Made by a program: the position numbers and the translations under genes
Notes under the pieces: generated by a model
Database searches by the model: none
The model's input: the letters and a program-made list of their open reading frames with translations, nothing else
Told to the model about the DNA's origin: nothing
Part shown: in pieces, positions 1 through 8,499 of the stretch
Layout of the letters: each line of letters begins with the position of its first letter
Numbering within the stretch: position 1 is the first letter of the stretch
Source of the DNA: Pantoea cypripedii
GTDB taxonomy: Bacteria > Pseudomonadota > Gammaproteobacteria > Enterobacterales > Enterobacteriaceae
Reading direction: 5' to 3'
Assembly: GCF_002095535.1 (NCBI RefSeq)
Contig: NZ_MLJI01000002.1
Coordinates: 195,786-259,785 of the forward strand
Length of the DNA: 64,000 nt

Positions 1-342
1 ATCTACAATTATGCCGGGGTAACACCTGTGCATCAAATAATTATTTCTTCTGTATACTGATGGTGGTGTTTTATATCTGCGGGTAAATACTCGGGTGAAA
101 GATTGATGAGAATCAAATCCGTACCTTAAGGAAATGCTCAAAATAGGCTCATATCCACTGACAAGATCTTTTGCTGCAAAATAGAGTTTTCTATCAAGAA
201 CATATTGGCATAAGGTCTTATTAGTGTATTTCATAAATTCACGTTGTAAGTGCCACTTAGAATAACCAGATATTTTAGCTACATCTTTAACCTTCAGTGG
301 TTTATTAATATTCCCATCAATCCACTCTTTAATTTCTTCTAG
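1..342 (-). pseudogene. AraC/MarA-type regulator fragment
   Basis: The reverse strand reads an open frame of 114 codons that runs off the left edge. It contains the two helix-turn-helix motifs of MarA/SoxS/RamA proteins: a GYSKWHLQREF segment near the N-terminus and YGFDSHQSFTRVFTRRYK further on. These proteins bind marbox-type promoters of efflux and stress genes. No start codon is visible: the frame is closed by an in-frame TAG (343-345) only a few codons before the conserved tryptophan (KEW) where the domain normally begins. The regulator therefore looks decapitated, although only a handful of N-terminal residues would be missing. Confidence 0.72.
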
Positions 343-546
343 CTAGCTAGGTCGACTACTAGCGTATCCCATATCGCTATTCAGGAAACCAGTAACGAAG
401 GAACCAATGTTAACTGGCTGGAAAAGTGGGAGACGAACAATATCTCCAGTGATAGCGGGTATTCGCCCGTCATCAGTCGCGGGATAGGTTCGGCGACAAC
501 AGGCGTGACTGCACGGATCAGACACGCCTTTTACCGGTGATGGCAA
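343..546. other. junction stretch with no recognisable gene
   Basis: This 200-bp stretch separates the broken MarA-like frame from the SDR gene. It starts with a CTAGCTAGCTAG run that places stop codons in several frames. A reverse 67-codon frame and a forward fragment can be read, but neither resembles a known family. I see it as remnant DNA. Confidence 0.4.
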
Positions 547-1293
547 TCAGAGTTCCTGGCTGGTGGGACGATAAAGGATTTCGTTAATATCCACTTCCGC
601 AGGCTGACAGATAGCAAATTCAACAACGCGTGCAAAAGAATCCGCGCCAACGGCATGCTGTTGGTAGAAATCACGGATACCCTGGCCAATGTCTTTTTCC
701 GTAATATGATCGGTCAGTTCGGTTGCAACGGCGCCGGGCGAAATAATGGTAGTGCGCAGATTCCATGCTTTCACTTCAGAACGCAGCCCTTCGCTGATCG
801 CCCGAACCGCATGTTTGGTGGCGCAATACACTGAACCTGCGGGCGTCACTTTATGGCCGGCAACGGATGAGACATTAATGATGTGGCCGCTTTTTTGCGC
901 CTGCATATAAGGCAGTGCGGCAGCGATGCCATACAGTGTCCCTTTTAAGTTCACATCAATCATATTGTCCCATTCATCCGTTTTCAGGCTGTCGAGGCGG
1001 GATTGCTGCATCAGTCCGGCGTTATTGAGCAACACATCAATACGACCAAACTTATCAACCGCTGCCTTAAGTAAGGCTTCAACCTGTGCTTTACGCGTCA
1101 CGTCCGTGGCGACGGCGATGGCGATACCACCTTGTTTTTCAATATCGGCAACCAGTGATTGAAGGCGTTCAGCACGGCGGGCACCCAAAACAAGAATGGC
1201 ACCCAGCTTACTCAGGTGGCGTGCAGTACATTCGCCCAGGCCACTGCTGGCACCCGTGATGACAATAACTTTATCTTTAATACCGTTACTCAT
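547..1293 (-). CDS. SDR family NAD(P)-dependent oxidoreductase
   Basis: Classical short-chain dehydrogenase of 248 residues. The Rossmann nucleotide-binding motif TGASSGLG lies near residue 12, the NNAG motif near residue 90, and the catalytic Ser...YCATK (Tyr-x-x-x-Lys) pair near residues 140-160. Such enzymes reduce carbonyls or oxidise alcohols with NAD(P)H in the cytosol; the substrate cannot be read from the sequence. The start at 1293 is chosen over longer in-frame starts because a GGAGA ribosome site sits just upstream and the protein begins a few residues before the first beta strand. It is the most distal of a leftward run of reductase genes. Confidence 0.88.
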   Translation of the reverse strand: MSNGIKDKVIVITGASSGLGECTARHLSKLGAILVLGARRAERLQSLVADIEKQGGIAIAVATDVTRKAQVEALLKAAVDKFGRIDVLLNNAGLMQQSRLDSLKTDEWDNMIDVNLKGTLYGIAAALPYMQAQKSGHIINVSSVAGHKVTPAGSVYCATKHAVRAISEGLRSEVKAWNLRTTIISPGAVATELTDHITEKDIGQGIRDFYQQHAVGADSFARVVEFAICQPAEVDINEILYRPTSQEL

Positions 1294-1448
1294 TTGGTCT
1301 GTCTCCGTCATGTGAATGATTAAATGGTAGCTCCGCCCCCAGGATATTGGGAATGCCATTTCTCAGGACAGTGTTATGAGTAATTCTCACAAATGAATGA
1401 AATAATAATGATGAACAATGATTGATTCATAGAAACAGACGCTTTTGC

Positions 1449-1808
1449 TTAATCAAGCTGTCCTTCGACAATATAAGTACGTGAGTTACCTGAGCGATGA
1501 CGGATCGGAATAATTTTCTGATATCCGGCAGAGTTGTACCAGTCCTGAGCCTGTTTTAAGCTGTCAAATTTGATGATAACCAGTCGACCCTGTGCACCAA
1601 AACCTTCTTTGACATCCAGCACTCCGCCACGAACAATAAAGCGCCCACTATAAGGTTTAAACGTCGATTCAACCTGCTCGCTATAGGGTTTTATTCCTTG
1701 CGGATCCGTGGCCTGAAATTCAGCAACATAATAAGCAGGGCGACTCGCCATAGCGTGAGCCGTCATGGATGCCATCACCAGGGCAGACAACATTATTTTT
1801 TTTAACAT
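1449..1808 (-). CDS. Exported DUF1330 domain protein
   Basis: A 119-residue protein with a clear signal peptide (MLKKI, hydrophobic stretch, cleavage around AHAMA) followed by a DUF1330 domain, a small ferredoxin-like alpha/beta fold. The domain carries the usual YYVAEF opening strand, the GRFIVRGG strand and the FDSLKQAQDWYNS helix. The function of DUF1330 proteins is not established. The signal peptide is unusual, since most family members are cytosolic, and suggests a periplasmic protein. It sits between the SDR and an aldo/keto reductase on the same strand. Confidence 0.8.
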   Translation of the reverse strand: MLKKIMLSALVMASMTAHAMASRPAYYVAEFQATDPQGIKPYSEQVESTFKPYSGRFIVRGGVLDVKEGFGAQGRLVIIKFDSLKQAQDWYNSAGYQKIIPIRHRSGNSRTYIVEGQLD

Positions 1809-1873
1809 GCGGTATTCTCTTGTTAAGTGAATAAATAATTATCGATTAATTTATGCATGATTCAGAGGTGGTA

Positions 1874-2896
1874 TCATCGCGTCCATACCTGTTTATTGTC
1901 TTTAGTCTGAGGCGTATTTTGTGCCATGATGCCGGAAAGGTTATGTGGCAAATAACACTCCTCAAGGAAGATGATTTCTTCTTCGCTCAGGGTGAATTCC
2001 ACCGCTTTTACTGCACCCTCTATATGGTGCTTTTTAGTTGCGCCCACTACCGGGGCATTCACTTTTGTTAATAACCATGCGAGAGAAATTTCCGTCATTG
2101 ATACATGATGACGGGCGGCAAGTTCAGCGACGCGGTCAATGATTATCTGGTCTTGCCCGGCGGTTTTATCGTATTTGCCTCTCGCATAATCATCTTTGGT
2201 TGCTCGCTGGGTTTGTATGTCGCTTTGGCGGGAAAGGCGTCCGCTCGCCAATGCGCTGTAAGGCGTCATGGCAATATTGTCTTCATGGCATAATCCAGAC
2301 AGTTCGCGTTCGTCTTCACGCATAATCAGGTTGTAATGACTTTGCACCGAAACGAACGGGGTCAGCCTCTCGCGTTCAGCCAGCGCATTTGCTTTGGCGA
2401 GCTGCCAGGCATAACAATTGGAAATGCCAATGGCACGGACTTTCCCTGCGCGGACGGCACGATCCAGGGCTTCCAGCACTTCCAGAACCGGCGTGTTATA
2501 GTCCCAGATATGGTAGATATAGAGATCGACATAATCCATGCCGAGATTATGCAGGCTGGTATCGAGTGAATGGGCGATAGCCTGCTGGCCGCTTATCCCG
2601 TCGGCGATTTGTTGTTTTGTGCGGGGCAGGAATTTGGTGGCAACCACCACTTCATCGCGCTTAGCCATATCGCGCAGAGCTTTGCCGACATAACGTTCAC
2701 TCGAACCCAGTTGATAGGCAATGGCGGTATCATAAAAATTGATGCCGTTTTCCAGACCATATCGAATGATATCGCGGCTTTCGGCTTCTCCCAGTGTCCA
2801 GCTATGCTGTCCAATGGTTGGATCACCAAATCCCATACATCCCATACAGATACGGGAGATAATCAGGTCGCTATTGCCAAGTTTGGTATATTGCAT
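1874..2896 (-). CDS. Aldo/keto reductase
   Basis: A 340-residue aldo/keto reductase with the TIM-barrel signatures of the family: the N-terminal GNSDLIISRICMGCMGFG strand, NFYDTAIAYQLGSSE with the catalytic Asp and Tyr, the KFLPR strand with the catalytic Lys, and DLYIYHIWD with the active-site His. The C-terminal VVGATKKHHIEGAV motif contacts NADPH. It reduces aldehydes or ketones in the cytosol. It follows the YCII gene closely and is one of two AKRs in this leftward cluster. Substrate unknown. Confidence 0.9.
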   Translation of the reverse strand: MQYTKLGNSDLIISRICMGCMGFGDPTIGQHSWTLGEAESRDIIRYGLENGINFYDTAIAYQLGSSERYVGKALRDMAKRDEVVVATKFLPRTKQQIADGISGQQAIAHSLDTSLHNLGMDYVDLYIYHIWDYNTPVLEVLEALDRAVRAGKVRAIGISNCYAWQLAKANALAERERLTPFVSVQSHYNLIMREDERELSGLCHEDNIAMTPYSALASGRLSRQSDIQTQRATKDDYARGKYDKTAGQDQIIIDRVAELAARHHVSMTEISLAWLLTKVNAPVVGATKKHHIEGAVKAVEFTLSEEEIIFLEECYLPHNLSGIMAQNTPQTKDNKQVWTR

Positions 2897-2921
2897 TGCA
2901 TAATCCCCGACATTTCTTTCG

Positions 2922-3218
2922 TTACGCTAGCTGAAATTTCTCAAGATCGGATGAAATCATTTTTGGGATAAACTCACGGATTTCATAATTGGCCAGATCG
3001 GGATAATAAGAATCCTCGCTGAGAATAGTCTCTAGCTCACTGTGGCTTTCAGTGCTGGCAATGATAATACCCGCACGTTCCCGATCAGCATAAGGGCCGA
3101 TCATAACGAACTTGCCTGCATCGAAATATTTTTTAAACCAGGCGGCGTGTTGCGGAAAAAGACTTTCGTGCTGTTCTGCACTGATCTCTGCATTAACGGT
3201 TATATTGATGATGTACAT
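2922..3218 (-). CDS. YCII-related domain protein
   Basis: A 98-residue protein of the YciI-like dimeric alpha/beta family. It shows the expected layout: a first strand (MYIINITVNA), a helix with the LFPQHAAWFKKYFDAGKF segment containing the conserved histidine, the GPYADRERAGIIIA strand, and the YYPDLANYEIREF end. YCII proteins are thought to be small enzymes or accessory domains of oxidative chemistry; no reaction is known for this one. It sits 32 bp downstream of the quinone reductase gene and 25 bp upstream of the AKR gene, as expected for an operon. Confidence 0.8.
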   Translation of the reverse strand: MYIINITVNAEISAEQHESLFPQHAAWFKKYFDAGKFVMIGPYADRERAGIIIASTESHSELETILSEDSYYPDLANYEIREFIPKMISSDLEKFQLA

Positions 3219-3250
3219 TTTATTCCACCATTTAATGGATGTTTATTAAT

Positions 3251-3808
3251 TCAGGCAGCCATGCTTTTGATGGTGCTAATCAAACGCGAGGCATGTTCTT
3301 TTGCAACAATCATCTGCCCAGCCGTTTTAGCTTCGTCACGGCCAGCGTAACTGATGCCACAGGTATAAATGGGAGCTTGCAGCTCAAGATTGCACAACGC
3401 GGCCGTAGTTTTGAACTGAATTAAATAATCCTCAAGATCATGTCCGAAAAAACCTTCAGGTGAATACAGTGACTGCGGAGCTCCCGTGGTAAATGACAGG
3501 ATGAGTTTTTTACCATTAAGCTGTGCCGTTGAACCATGGGCAAAACCGTGAAGAAATACCTGATCAATCCATAACTTCATTAATCCGGGAACTGAATACC
3601 AGGAAAAAGGAAATTGCCAGACGATCACATCTGCTTTTAACAGCGCAGCTTGTTCTGCAGCGACATTAATCTGATAACCCGGATAAAGTGCATCCAGATA
3701 GCGAATTTCCACTCCGGGCAGGGCACCGGCAACTTCTTTCAGGATGGTGGCATTCCCGACAGACTGCGCCAGGTCCGGGTGACCGGAAATAATTAACACA
3801 TTTTGCAT
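3251..3808 (-). CDS. NAD(P)H-dependent quinone reductase, flavodoxin-like fold
   Basis: A 185-residue protein of the MdaB/KefF/NQO1-like family. The ISGHPDLAQSVGN start binds the FMN/FAD phosphate, and WQFPFSWYSVPGLMKLWIDQVF is the typical flavin-contact loop and helix. These enzymes carry out two-electron reduction of quinones and related electrophiles. It is the first gene of the YCII-AKR-DUF1330-SDR run, 159 bp downstream of the second AKR gene, with a strong hairpin in the gap. The gene set points to handling of electrophilic carbonyls or quinones. Confidence 0.87.
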   Translation of the reverse strand: MQNVLIISGHPDLAQSVGNATILKEVAGALPGVEIRYLDALYPGYQINVAAEQAALLKADVIVWQFPFSWYSVPGLMKLWIDQVFLHGFAHGSTAQLNGKKLILSFTTGAPQSLYSPEGFFGHDLEDYLIQFKTTAALCNLELQAPIYTCGISYAGRDEAKTAGQMIVAKEHASRLISTIKSMAA

Positions 3809-3889
3809 TTTCGATTCTTAACAATGAGTTGGTTGAATGGTGTCCAGTATAGGCCGGGTGTGTTGTGTTTTTTAGGGCATCAATAGCTT

Positions 3890-3920
3890 AAAGACTATTA
3901 GCCACTGGCTAATAGTCTTT
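3890..3920. terminator. Perfect 14-bp inverted repeat
   Basis: AAAGACTATTAGCC, a three-base loop, then the exact complement ending in CTTT. It lies between the AKR gene ending at 3967 and the quinone reductase start at 3808, so it probably ends or attenuates transcription from the AKR gene. Confidence 0.65.
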
Positions 3921-3966
3921 CTACTTAAACCGGCGTCTTTAACACCCGTCGGGTGGAATAAGAGCG

Positions 3967-4914
3967 TTAAATCATCGGTTTTTCCCACGAGCCACGCGTA
4001 TCGACGCCGGTGGCAACCGCAAGCTGCTCAAGCGTGGAGACCTCATCGGCAGTCAGATGGAGTGATGCGGCTTTTGCTGCGTCGAGGACATGATGGACTT
4101 TGGTTGCGCCGATGATTGGCAATGTGCCTTTAGAAATTGCCCAGGCTATTGCTACCTGTGCAGCATTTGCTGCCCGGGTTTCGCCGATGGCCTGCATTGC
4201 CGCGGTTAATTTTTCCAGCTGCGGCAATATCTTGTTGTAGGTCTCAGCACGACCGCTACCGGAAGGCATAGGGTTGAGGGTATTGTACCGGCCACTCAGG
4301 GCACCCTGTTCCAGCACCATGTAGGAAAAGAAGGTAATGCCATTCTGGTTGCAGTAATCAAGAATTCCCGCATCTTCAGATGAACGATAAAGCAAGCTGT
4401 AATGATTTTGTACAGCAGACACGGCAAATCCCGCTGTCTTAAGGATGTCATTAGCGCGCATGATTTGTGCCAGACTGTGGTTGGATACACCAACGCGTTG
4501 GATCTTGCCACTTTTCAGTAGCGGAATAAGCCCGGGAGTCCATTTTTCAACATCTGATGGATTATGAATCCAGTAAATGTCGATATCCGCTACGCCAAGG
4601 CGCGTCAGGCTTTTGTTCAGCATATCTTCGACGGGATTTATTGCCTGCTGATCCGCAATCTGCGGGGTGAATTTTGTCGATAATACGAGTTGCTCACGCG
4701 GATATTGGCGTACGAGTTTCCCCAGCGCATCCTCCGAACTGCCCATGCCGTATACGGCGGCGGTATCCCATAAATTCAACCCTTCCTGCATCGCTGCTTC
4801 AAAGACGACTTTCATTTGATCGTCAGTCAGGTGGTTGCCAAATACGGTATCGCCTCCGGCAAATCCCGTGCCCCAGGACCAGGTACCTAACGCAATTTTT
4901 GGTAATGGTTTCAT
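3967..4914 (-). CDS. Aldo/keto reductase
   Basis: A 315-residue aldo/keto reductase. The opening strand LGTWSWGTGFAGG, NLWDTAAVYGMGSSE (catalytic Asp and Tyr), LVLSTKF (catalytic Lys), and DIDIYWIHNPSD (active-site His) are all present, as is the cofactor-binding PIIGATKVHH near the C-terminus. It is divergently transcribed from the LysR gene starting at 5098, the usual arrangement for a LysR-activated target, so carbonyl stress control by that regulator is likely. Its sequence differs clearly from the second AKR in the cluster, so this is not a recent duplication. Confidence 0.9.
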   Translation of the reverse strand: MKPLPKIALGTWSWGTGFAGGDTVFGNHLTDDQMKVVFEAAMQEGLNLWDTAAVYGMGSSEDALGKLVRQYPREQLVLSTKFTPQIADQQAINPVEDMLNKSLTRLGVADIDIYWIHNPSDVEKWTPGLIPLLKSGKIQRVGVSNHSLAQIMRANDILKTAGFAVSAVQNHYSLLYRSSEDAGILDYCNQNGITFFSYMVLEQGALSGRYNTLNPMPSGSGRAETYNKILPQLEKLTAAMQAIGETRAANAAQVAIAWAISKGTLPIIGATKVHHVLDAAKAASLHLTADEVSTLEQLAVATGVDTRGSWEKPMI

Positions 4915-5097
4915 TTCGCTATTCTCATTCTGATAAGAAGAGTGTCCGGAAAATTCAAAGTCATGATGTTGAGAACACTAATTGGTTAGTCACGGGAAGT
5001 ATAAATTCGCTTTTCCCATAAGATTAGGTCATCCTTGACTCAAAGATTTTTAGCCTGCAGTTAATAATGGTCAGGTGCATTGCATCAGGATGAAGTA

Positions 5098-5994
5098 ATG
5101 AACAACGTGATTTATAGCCAGATACGTATTTTCCAGAGCATTGCCCGCGAGGGCAGCATTTCCGCAGCGGCGAGGAAGTTGGGCATCACGCCGCCATCGG
5201 TAAGTAAGGCATTAAAGTTGCTGGAACAATATACGGGGCATCCGTTGTTTATTCGGACCACCCGCCGCATCGAATTGACCGATGCGGGCCAGCAGCTATT
5301 GCAGCAGACGTCACAGGCCGTCGAATCACTGGAAACCGCGCTGGAAAATGTCCGGGACCTCAATCAGGTGCCATCCGGACTGGTACGAATCACCCTCTCA
5401 CGATTTGCGTATGTGCTTATTCTCAAACCCTTTATGGCTGAGTTCTGCCAGTGTTATCCAGAAATACAGCTTGAGATATCCGTGTATGACGGAACGATCA
5501 ACATCATTGATGAGAAGTATGATTTGGGGATTCGATTTGGCGACATCCTTGATGGGGGCGTGGTTGCCCGCCAGTTGATGAAACCTTTCCGTGAAGGTTT
5601 GTACGCTTCGGACGCATATCTTAAGGAATATGGTATGCCGCAGGCTCCTGCAGATCTTCAGCAGCATAAATTGATAGGTTATCGGTTTATCACCAATAAC
5701 CGTATTCTGCCGTTGATTCTGGAAGAAAAGGGTGAGCAATTAACGGTGGAAATGCCGTTTCAGTTAATGAGCAACGATATTGATGTTATGGCTGATGGAA
5801 TACGTAATGGCCTCGGGATTGGCAGAATTTTCGAACCCGTATATGAACTGCTCTCTGATAAAGAAAAATTCGTGCCGGTGATGAAACCTTTCTGGAGAAC
5901 CTATCCGCCCGTGTATTTGTATTACCTGAAAAGCGCAGGGAAAACAAAAAGAATCAAAGTGCTGGTCGATTTTCTCTTAAAGAAAATGCATTGA
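5098..5994 (+). CDS. LysR family transcriptional regulator
   Basis: A 298-residue LysR regulator. The N-terminal winged helix-turn-helix shows IAREGSISAAARKLGITP, followed by the PSVSKALKLLEQYTGHPLF recognition segment, and a periplasmic-binding-like effector domain follows from about residue 90. The start at 5098 is preferred over 5080 because AGGA lies seven bases upstream. It faces the AKR gene across 183 bp and probably controls the leftward reductase operon from a site in that gap. The effector is unknown. Confidence 0.9.
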   Translation: MNNVIYSQIRIFQSIAREGSISAAARKLGITPPSVSKALKLLEQYTGHPLFIRTTRRIELTDAGQQLLQQTSQAVESLETALENVRDLNQVPSGLVRITLSRFAYVLILKPFMAEFCQCYPEIQLEISVYDGTINIIDEKYDLGIRFGDILDGGVVARQLMKPFREGLYASDAYLKEYGMPQAPADLQQHKLIGYRFITNNRILPLILEEKGEQLTVEMPFQLMSNDIDVMADGIRNGLGIGRIFEPVYELLSDKEKFVPVMKPFWRTYPPVYLYYLKSAGKTKRIKVLVDFLLKKMH

Positions 5995-6014
5995 GGTGAG
6001 GAGTCAGCTTCCAA

Positions 6015-6043
6015 ACAAAAAAAGGCCGCCCCAGGGCGACCTC
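6015..6043 (-). terminator. Rho-independent terminator of the DUF1471 gene
   Basis: Read leftward, GGTCGCCC and GGGCGGCC pair around a short loop and are followed by a run of Ts. It lies 29 bp beyond the stop codon at 6072. Confidence 0.85.
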
Positions 6044-6071
6044 CTCTGATACTTCTTCTAACGATTCGCTG

Positions 6072-6287
6072 TTATTTGTACAGTTCAGCAGTCATATGCA
6101 CGAAGTTATTGTTGCTGGCTTCGGTGATTTTATAATGTGCGCCCTGTTGTGCAGCCTGAGCAGCGATTTGCGCTTCAGCGCCATCCAGAGTTAAGTCAGA
6201 AGCAGTAACGGTCTGAGCGAAGCTACCGAATGACATCAGTGAGAGAGCAGCGACAGCGGCGATAGACATTGCTTTGATAGTTTTCAT
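6072..6287 (-). CDS. Secreted DUF1471 (YdgH/BhsA/McbA-like) peptide, copy 1
   Basis: A 71-residue precursor with signal peptide MKTIKAMSIAAVAALSLMSF and cleavage after the first FAQ. The mature ~50 residues carry the DUF1471 pattern: a variable strand, the TLDGAEAQIAAQAAQQGA helix, YKITEA and a C-terminal strand ending AELYK. Family members BhsA and McbA are periplasmic/outer-membrane stress and biofilm proteins; the role of this one is unknown. The start at 6287, not the earlier in-frame ATG, has AAGGA at proper spacing and matches copies 3 and 4. It is one of four paralogues within 3.2 kb. Confidence 0.88.
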   Translation of the reverse strand: MKTIKAMSIAAVAALSLMSFGSFAQTVTASDLTLDGAEAQIAAQAAQQGAHYKITEASNNNFVHMTAELYK

Positions 6288-6330
6288 GGTCATTTCCTTA
6301 GGTTATTTGGGTGGGAGACTGTGTGCCTCC

Positions 6331-6420
6331 GATGGGAATAATGATAACTAAGGTGACTATTACAATATTATCAATAAATGCTGCAATTGTTAACATGCTA
6401 ACTATTTCGGTGATAGGCGA
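6331..6420 (-). repeat. Conserved upstream box of DUF1471 copy 1
   Basis: About 90 bp upstream of copy 1 match the region upstream of copy 4 (9264-9353): both start GATGGGAATAATGATAACTA, share CAATAAATGCTG in the middle and end CGGTGATAGGC. A looser match precedes copy 3. This is probably a duplicated promoter/operator region. Confidence 0.65.
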
Positions 6421-6487
6421 TGCCGATTGGCAGCATCAAGGCTGGATGCCATGCAGGAAAATTCCGTTCAGACTTTCCACAACATAT

Positions 6488-7021
6488 TTATAGCTTCCAG
6501 TGCTTAAAATATTCGTTAACGTTTTCTGGCGTCGCCAGTAACAGCTTTGGCAGCGGGATCTGTTCGTACATGATTTTGTAGCTTTTTCGATTTCCCGGAG
6601 TGACTAAGGTGATGTGTTTTATCATGTCCCATTTGATATGTTCCCTGCCAATTTTAAGACCACCTACTCTCGGATTTGCTGAGTAACATCTGCGGATGTA
6701 GCGCAGCAGGCTAATATGGGTTGGCAAATCAAGCAGGATAAAGCCCGTCGCGCGTTCGAGTCGCTCCGGAATACATTTTTTGTAGTTACCATCCATAACC
6801 CATTTTTCCTGACTGACTGCATCAGAATGCAGGCGTAGAAACTCTGCAGTGTCTCGCGGTACCCAGTTTGAATCAGGCATGTGATAAAGCCTATCAAGGT
6901 GAATCGCGGGCAAGGATGTTTTGCGTGCTATTGCCTCAGCAAGCGTAGACTTTCCGCTGTTTGATGGCCCCATAATGCATATGCGTGGGCCGAGCGCTTC
7001 TAATGGAATGATTGTGTTCAT
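6488..7021 (-). CDS. P-loop adenylate kinase-like protein (FlaR-type)
   Basis: A 177-residue P-loop NTPase. The Walker A motif GPSNSGKST lies near residue 18, followed by the LPAIHLDRLYH strand and WVMDGNYKKC typical of the family annotated as topology modulation protein FlaR or small AAA/adenylate kinase-like ATPases. A RYIRRCYS arginine stretch is likely the lid. These are cytosolic phosphotransferase-like proteins without a settled function. It stands alone between DUF1471 copies 1 and 2 and shares no obvious operon with them. Confidence 0.8.
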   Translation of the reverse strand: MNTIIPLEALGPRICIMGPSNSGKSTLAEAIARKTSLPAIHLDRLYHMPDSNWVPRDTAEFLRLHSDAVSQEKWVMDGNYKKCIPERLERATGFILLDLPTHISLLRYIRRCYSANPRVGGLKIGREHIKWDMIKHITLVTPGNRKSYKIMYEQIPLPKLLLATPENVNEYFKHWKL

Positions 7022-7163
7022 TGGTTAACCTCAGGCAATTCCCTATGTTTTTCTGAGTAAGTTACGCGTGCTGTCGTCAGGTCGTCCTCAACGGCGCAAG
7101 GACATGAGGAAGAGCGGGGTTGAATTAATAAAGCACGCTGCCTGCTTTCGCAATTGATTTTCA

Positions 7164-7250
7164 TTCATATTTTTTGAATCATTTCAGCAAATCCCTCAGC
7201 TTTTACTCTCCGCTCCACAGGTCTATTCTCTCTCACATCGGGGCACAACA
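7164..7250 (+). repeat. Long direct repeat, left copy
   Basis: About 87 bp that reappear at 60644-60731 with roughly 90% identity in the same orientation. Two blocks are exact: the block starting TCAGCAAATCCCTCAGC (7184-7206) and the block starting TATTCTCTCTCACATC (7224-7245). Here it forms the upstream region of DUF1471 copy 2. Confidence 0.85.
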
Positions 7251-7286
7251 CCCCACCCACTAAAAACTATCTCTGAGGAATTGACC

Positions 7287-7496
7287 ATGAAATCTATCAA
7301 AACTTTCGTTGCAGTTGCGGCCCTGTCACTGGTTTCTTTCGGCAGCTTCGCACAGAGCATCACCGCTTCCGCTTCAACCCTCGATGGCGCAGAAGCCAAA
7401 ATCGCTGCTCAGGCTAAACAGGCCGGTGCCTCTTACAAAATCACCGGTGCACGCGTCGATAACGGTGCTTACCTGTCAGCTGAACTGACTAAATAA
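7287..7496 (+). CDS. Secreted DUF1471 peptide, copy 2
   Basis: A 69-residue precursor, the most divergent of the four paralogues (mature part with ASASTLDGAEAKIAAQAKQ and ending AELTK). The signal peptide ends at SFAQ. The ATG at 7287 has AGGAA six bases upstream; an in-frame TTG two codons earlier would leave no room for a ribosome site. Its upstream region is unlike those of the other copies and contains the left copy of the long direct repeat. Probably periplasmic; the exact role is unknown. Confidence 0.85.
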   Translation: MKSIKTFVAVAALSLVSFGSFAQSITASASTLDGAEAKIAAQAKQAGASYKITGARVDNGAYLSAELTK

Positions 7497-7634
7497 TCGA
7501 ACTACGCGGGAAGTAATGATTAGCCAGATCACAGTGATCGCACTAATTATCAATCATGAAACAATAACTATGGTTATTATTACTTCCATCGAAGGCACAC
7601 AGCCTTCCACCCAAACAAATTAAGGATTAAGACC

Positions 7635-7850
7635 ATGAAAACTATCAAAGCAATGTCCATCGCCGCTGTCGCTGCTCTTTCACTGATGTCATTTGGCAGC
7701 TTTGCTCAGAGCATCTCCGTCACCTCCTCAACTCTGGACGGTGCGGAAGCAAAAATCGCCGCTCAGGCAGCACAGCAGGGCGCGCAGTACAAAATTACTG
7801 AAGCGAACACCAATAACCGTGTTCACATGACCGCAGAACTGTACAAATAA
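7635..7850 (+). CDS. Secreted DUF1471 peptide, copy 3
   Basis: A 71-residue precursor nearly identical to copy 1 in the signal peptide and to copy 4 in the C-terminal half (YKITEANTNNRVHMTAELYK). Signal cleavage is expected after SFAQ. AAGGA lies eight bases before the ATG. It follows copy 2 in the same direction by 138 bp but has its own upstream box and a terminator after it, so it is probably transcribed alone. Function unknown beyond family membership (BhsA/McbA-type stress peptides). Confidence 0.88.
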   Translation: MKTIKAMSIAAVAALSLMSFGSFAQSISVTSSTLDGAEAKIAAQAAQQGAQYKITEANTNNRVHMTAELYK

Positions 7851-7876
7851 CGGATGGTCGTACAGGGAAGTGCCGG

Positions 7877-7902
7877 AAAAGGTCGCCGCAAGGTGGCCTT
7901 TT
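7877..7902 (+). terminator. Terminator after DUF1471 copy 3
   Basis: AAAAGGTCGCC, loop GCAA, then GGTGGCCTTTT form a stem followed by more Ts. It also lies just past the stop of the convergent Rrf2 gene (7915), so it can serve both strands. Confidence 0.85.
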
Positions 7903-7914
7903 TCGTATTTTTGA

Positions 7915-8346
7915 CTACAGGTCTTCAGGACAATGACGTTTGAAACCTACTCTCAGGTCTTCAAGACTGATTTCAGAAAAACGAGCGAGGAGTAGTTGTT
8001 CAGCCTCATCCAGCACATTGCCCAGCGCCTGATTAACCGAAGCTTCAACAGCGCATTCCGGGTTTTCATCCCCTCCGCCGATGGCAAAAAGATGCTTAGC
8101 GCCCACCGCACGATAGATATCAAGCAAGCTGATACCCTTGAGATCACCGGCAATACGCCAGCCACCGTGGTGGCCTTTTACCGCAGAGACAAAACCCGCA
8201 TCGCGTAACCCAGCCAGAGTACGCCTGACCACAGCGCTGTTCGTTCCAAGCATCAGGGCGATTTGTTCCGAGGTATACACTTTGTCGTGACATGCCATGT
8301 GCAGTAAAACGTGCAGTGTCCGGGAAAGCTTGTTGTCCTGACGCAT
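7915..8346 (-). CDS. Rrf2 family transcriptional regulator
   Basis: A 143-residue Rrf2 regulator with an N-terminal winged helix: YTSEQIALMLGTNSAVVRR is the helix-turn-helix and GHHGGWRIA is the wing. Three scattered cysteines are present (in MACHD, ECAVE and HCPED), but the tight three-cysteine cluster of IscR/NsrR is absent. It is therefore more like YwnA-type members, and Fe-S sensing is uncertain. Two 25-bp palindromes with the same half-site lie in the divergent promoter region in front of it, so it probably represses itself and the DUF1360 gene. Confidence 0.88.
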   Translation of the reverse strand: MRQDNKLSRTLHVLLHMACHDKVYTSEQIALMLGTNSAVVRRTLAGLRDAGFVSAVKGHHGGWRIAGDLKGISLLDIYRAVGAKHLFAIGGGDENPECAVEASVNQALGNVLDEAEQLLLARFSEISLEDLRVGFKRHCPEDL

Positions 8347-8370
8347 TTCAATTCTTCTCTCCGATTACAT

Positions 8371-8395
8371 TCATGTATCTTACAATGTTACATGA
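8371..8395. promoter_or_regulatory. Candidate Rrf2 operator 1
   Basis: Inverted repeat TCATGTA-N11-TACATGA, 25 bp in total, 25 bp before the Rrf2 start codon. Its half-site matches operator 2. Confidence 0.55.
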
Positions 8396-8413
8396 GATTG
8401 ACAACGGCAAATA

Positions 8414-8438
8414 TCATGTGATTTTATAAGTCACATGA
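8414..8438. promoter_or_regulatory. Candidate Rrf2 operator 2
   Basis: Inverted repeat TCATGTGA-N9-TCACATGA, again 25 bp in total. The two palindromes are 43 bp apart centre to centre, roughly four helical turns, and sit between the divergent Rrf2 and DUF1360 genes. Confidence 0.55.
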
Positions 8439-8499
8439 AAGGGCCGCAGCGTGATGTTCGCGGAAAAAATAGAACCCGTCGATGTAAAAGGAACCCGTA

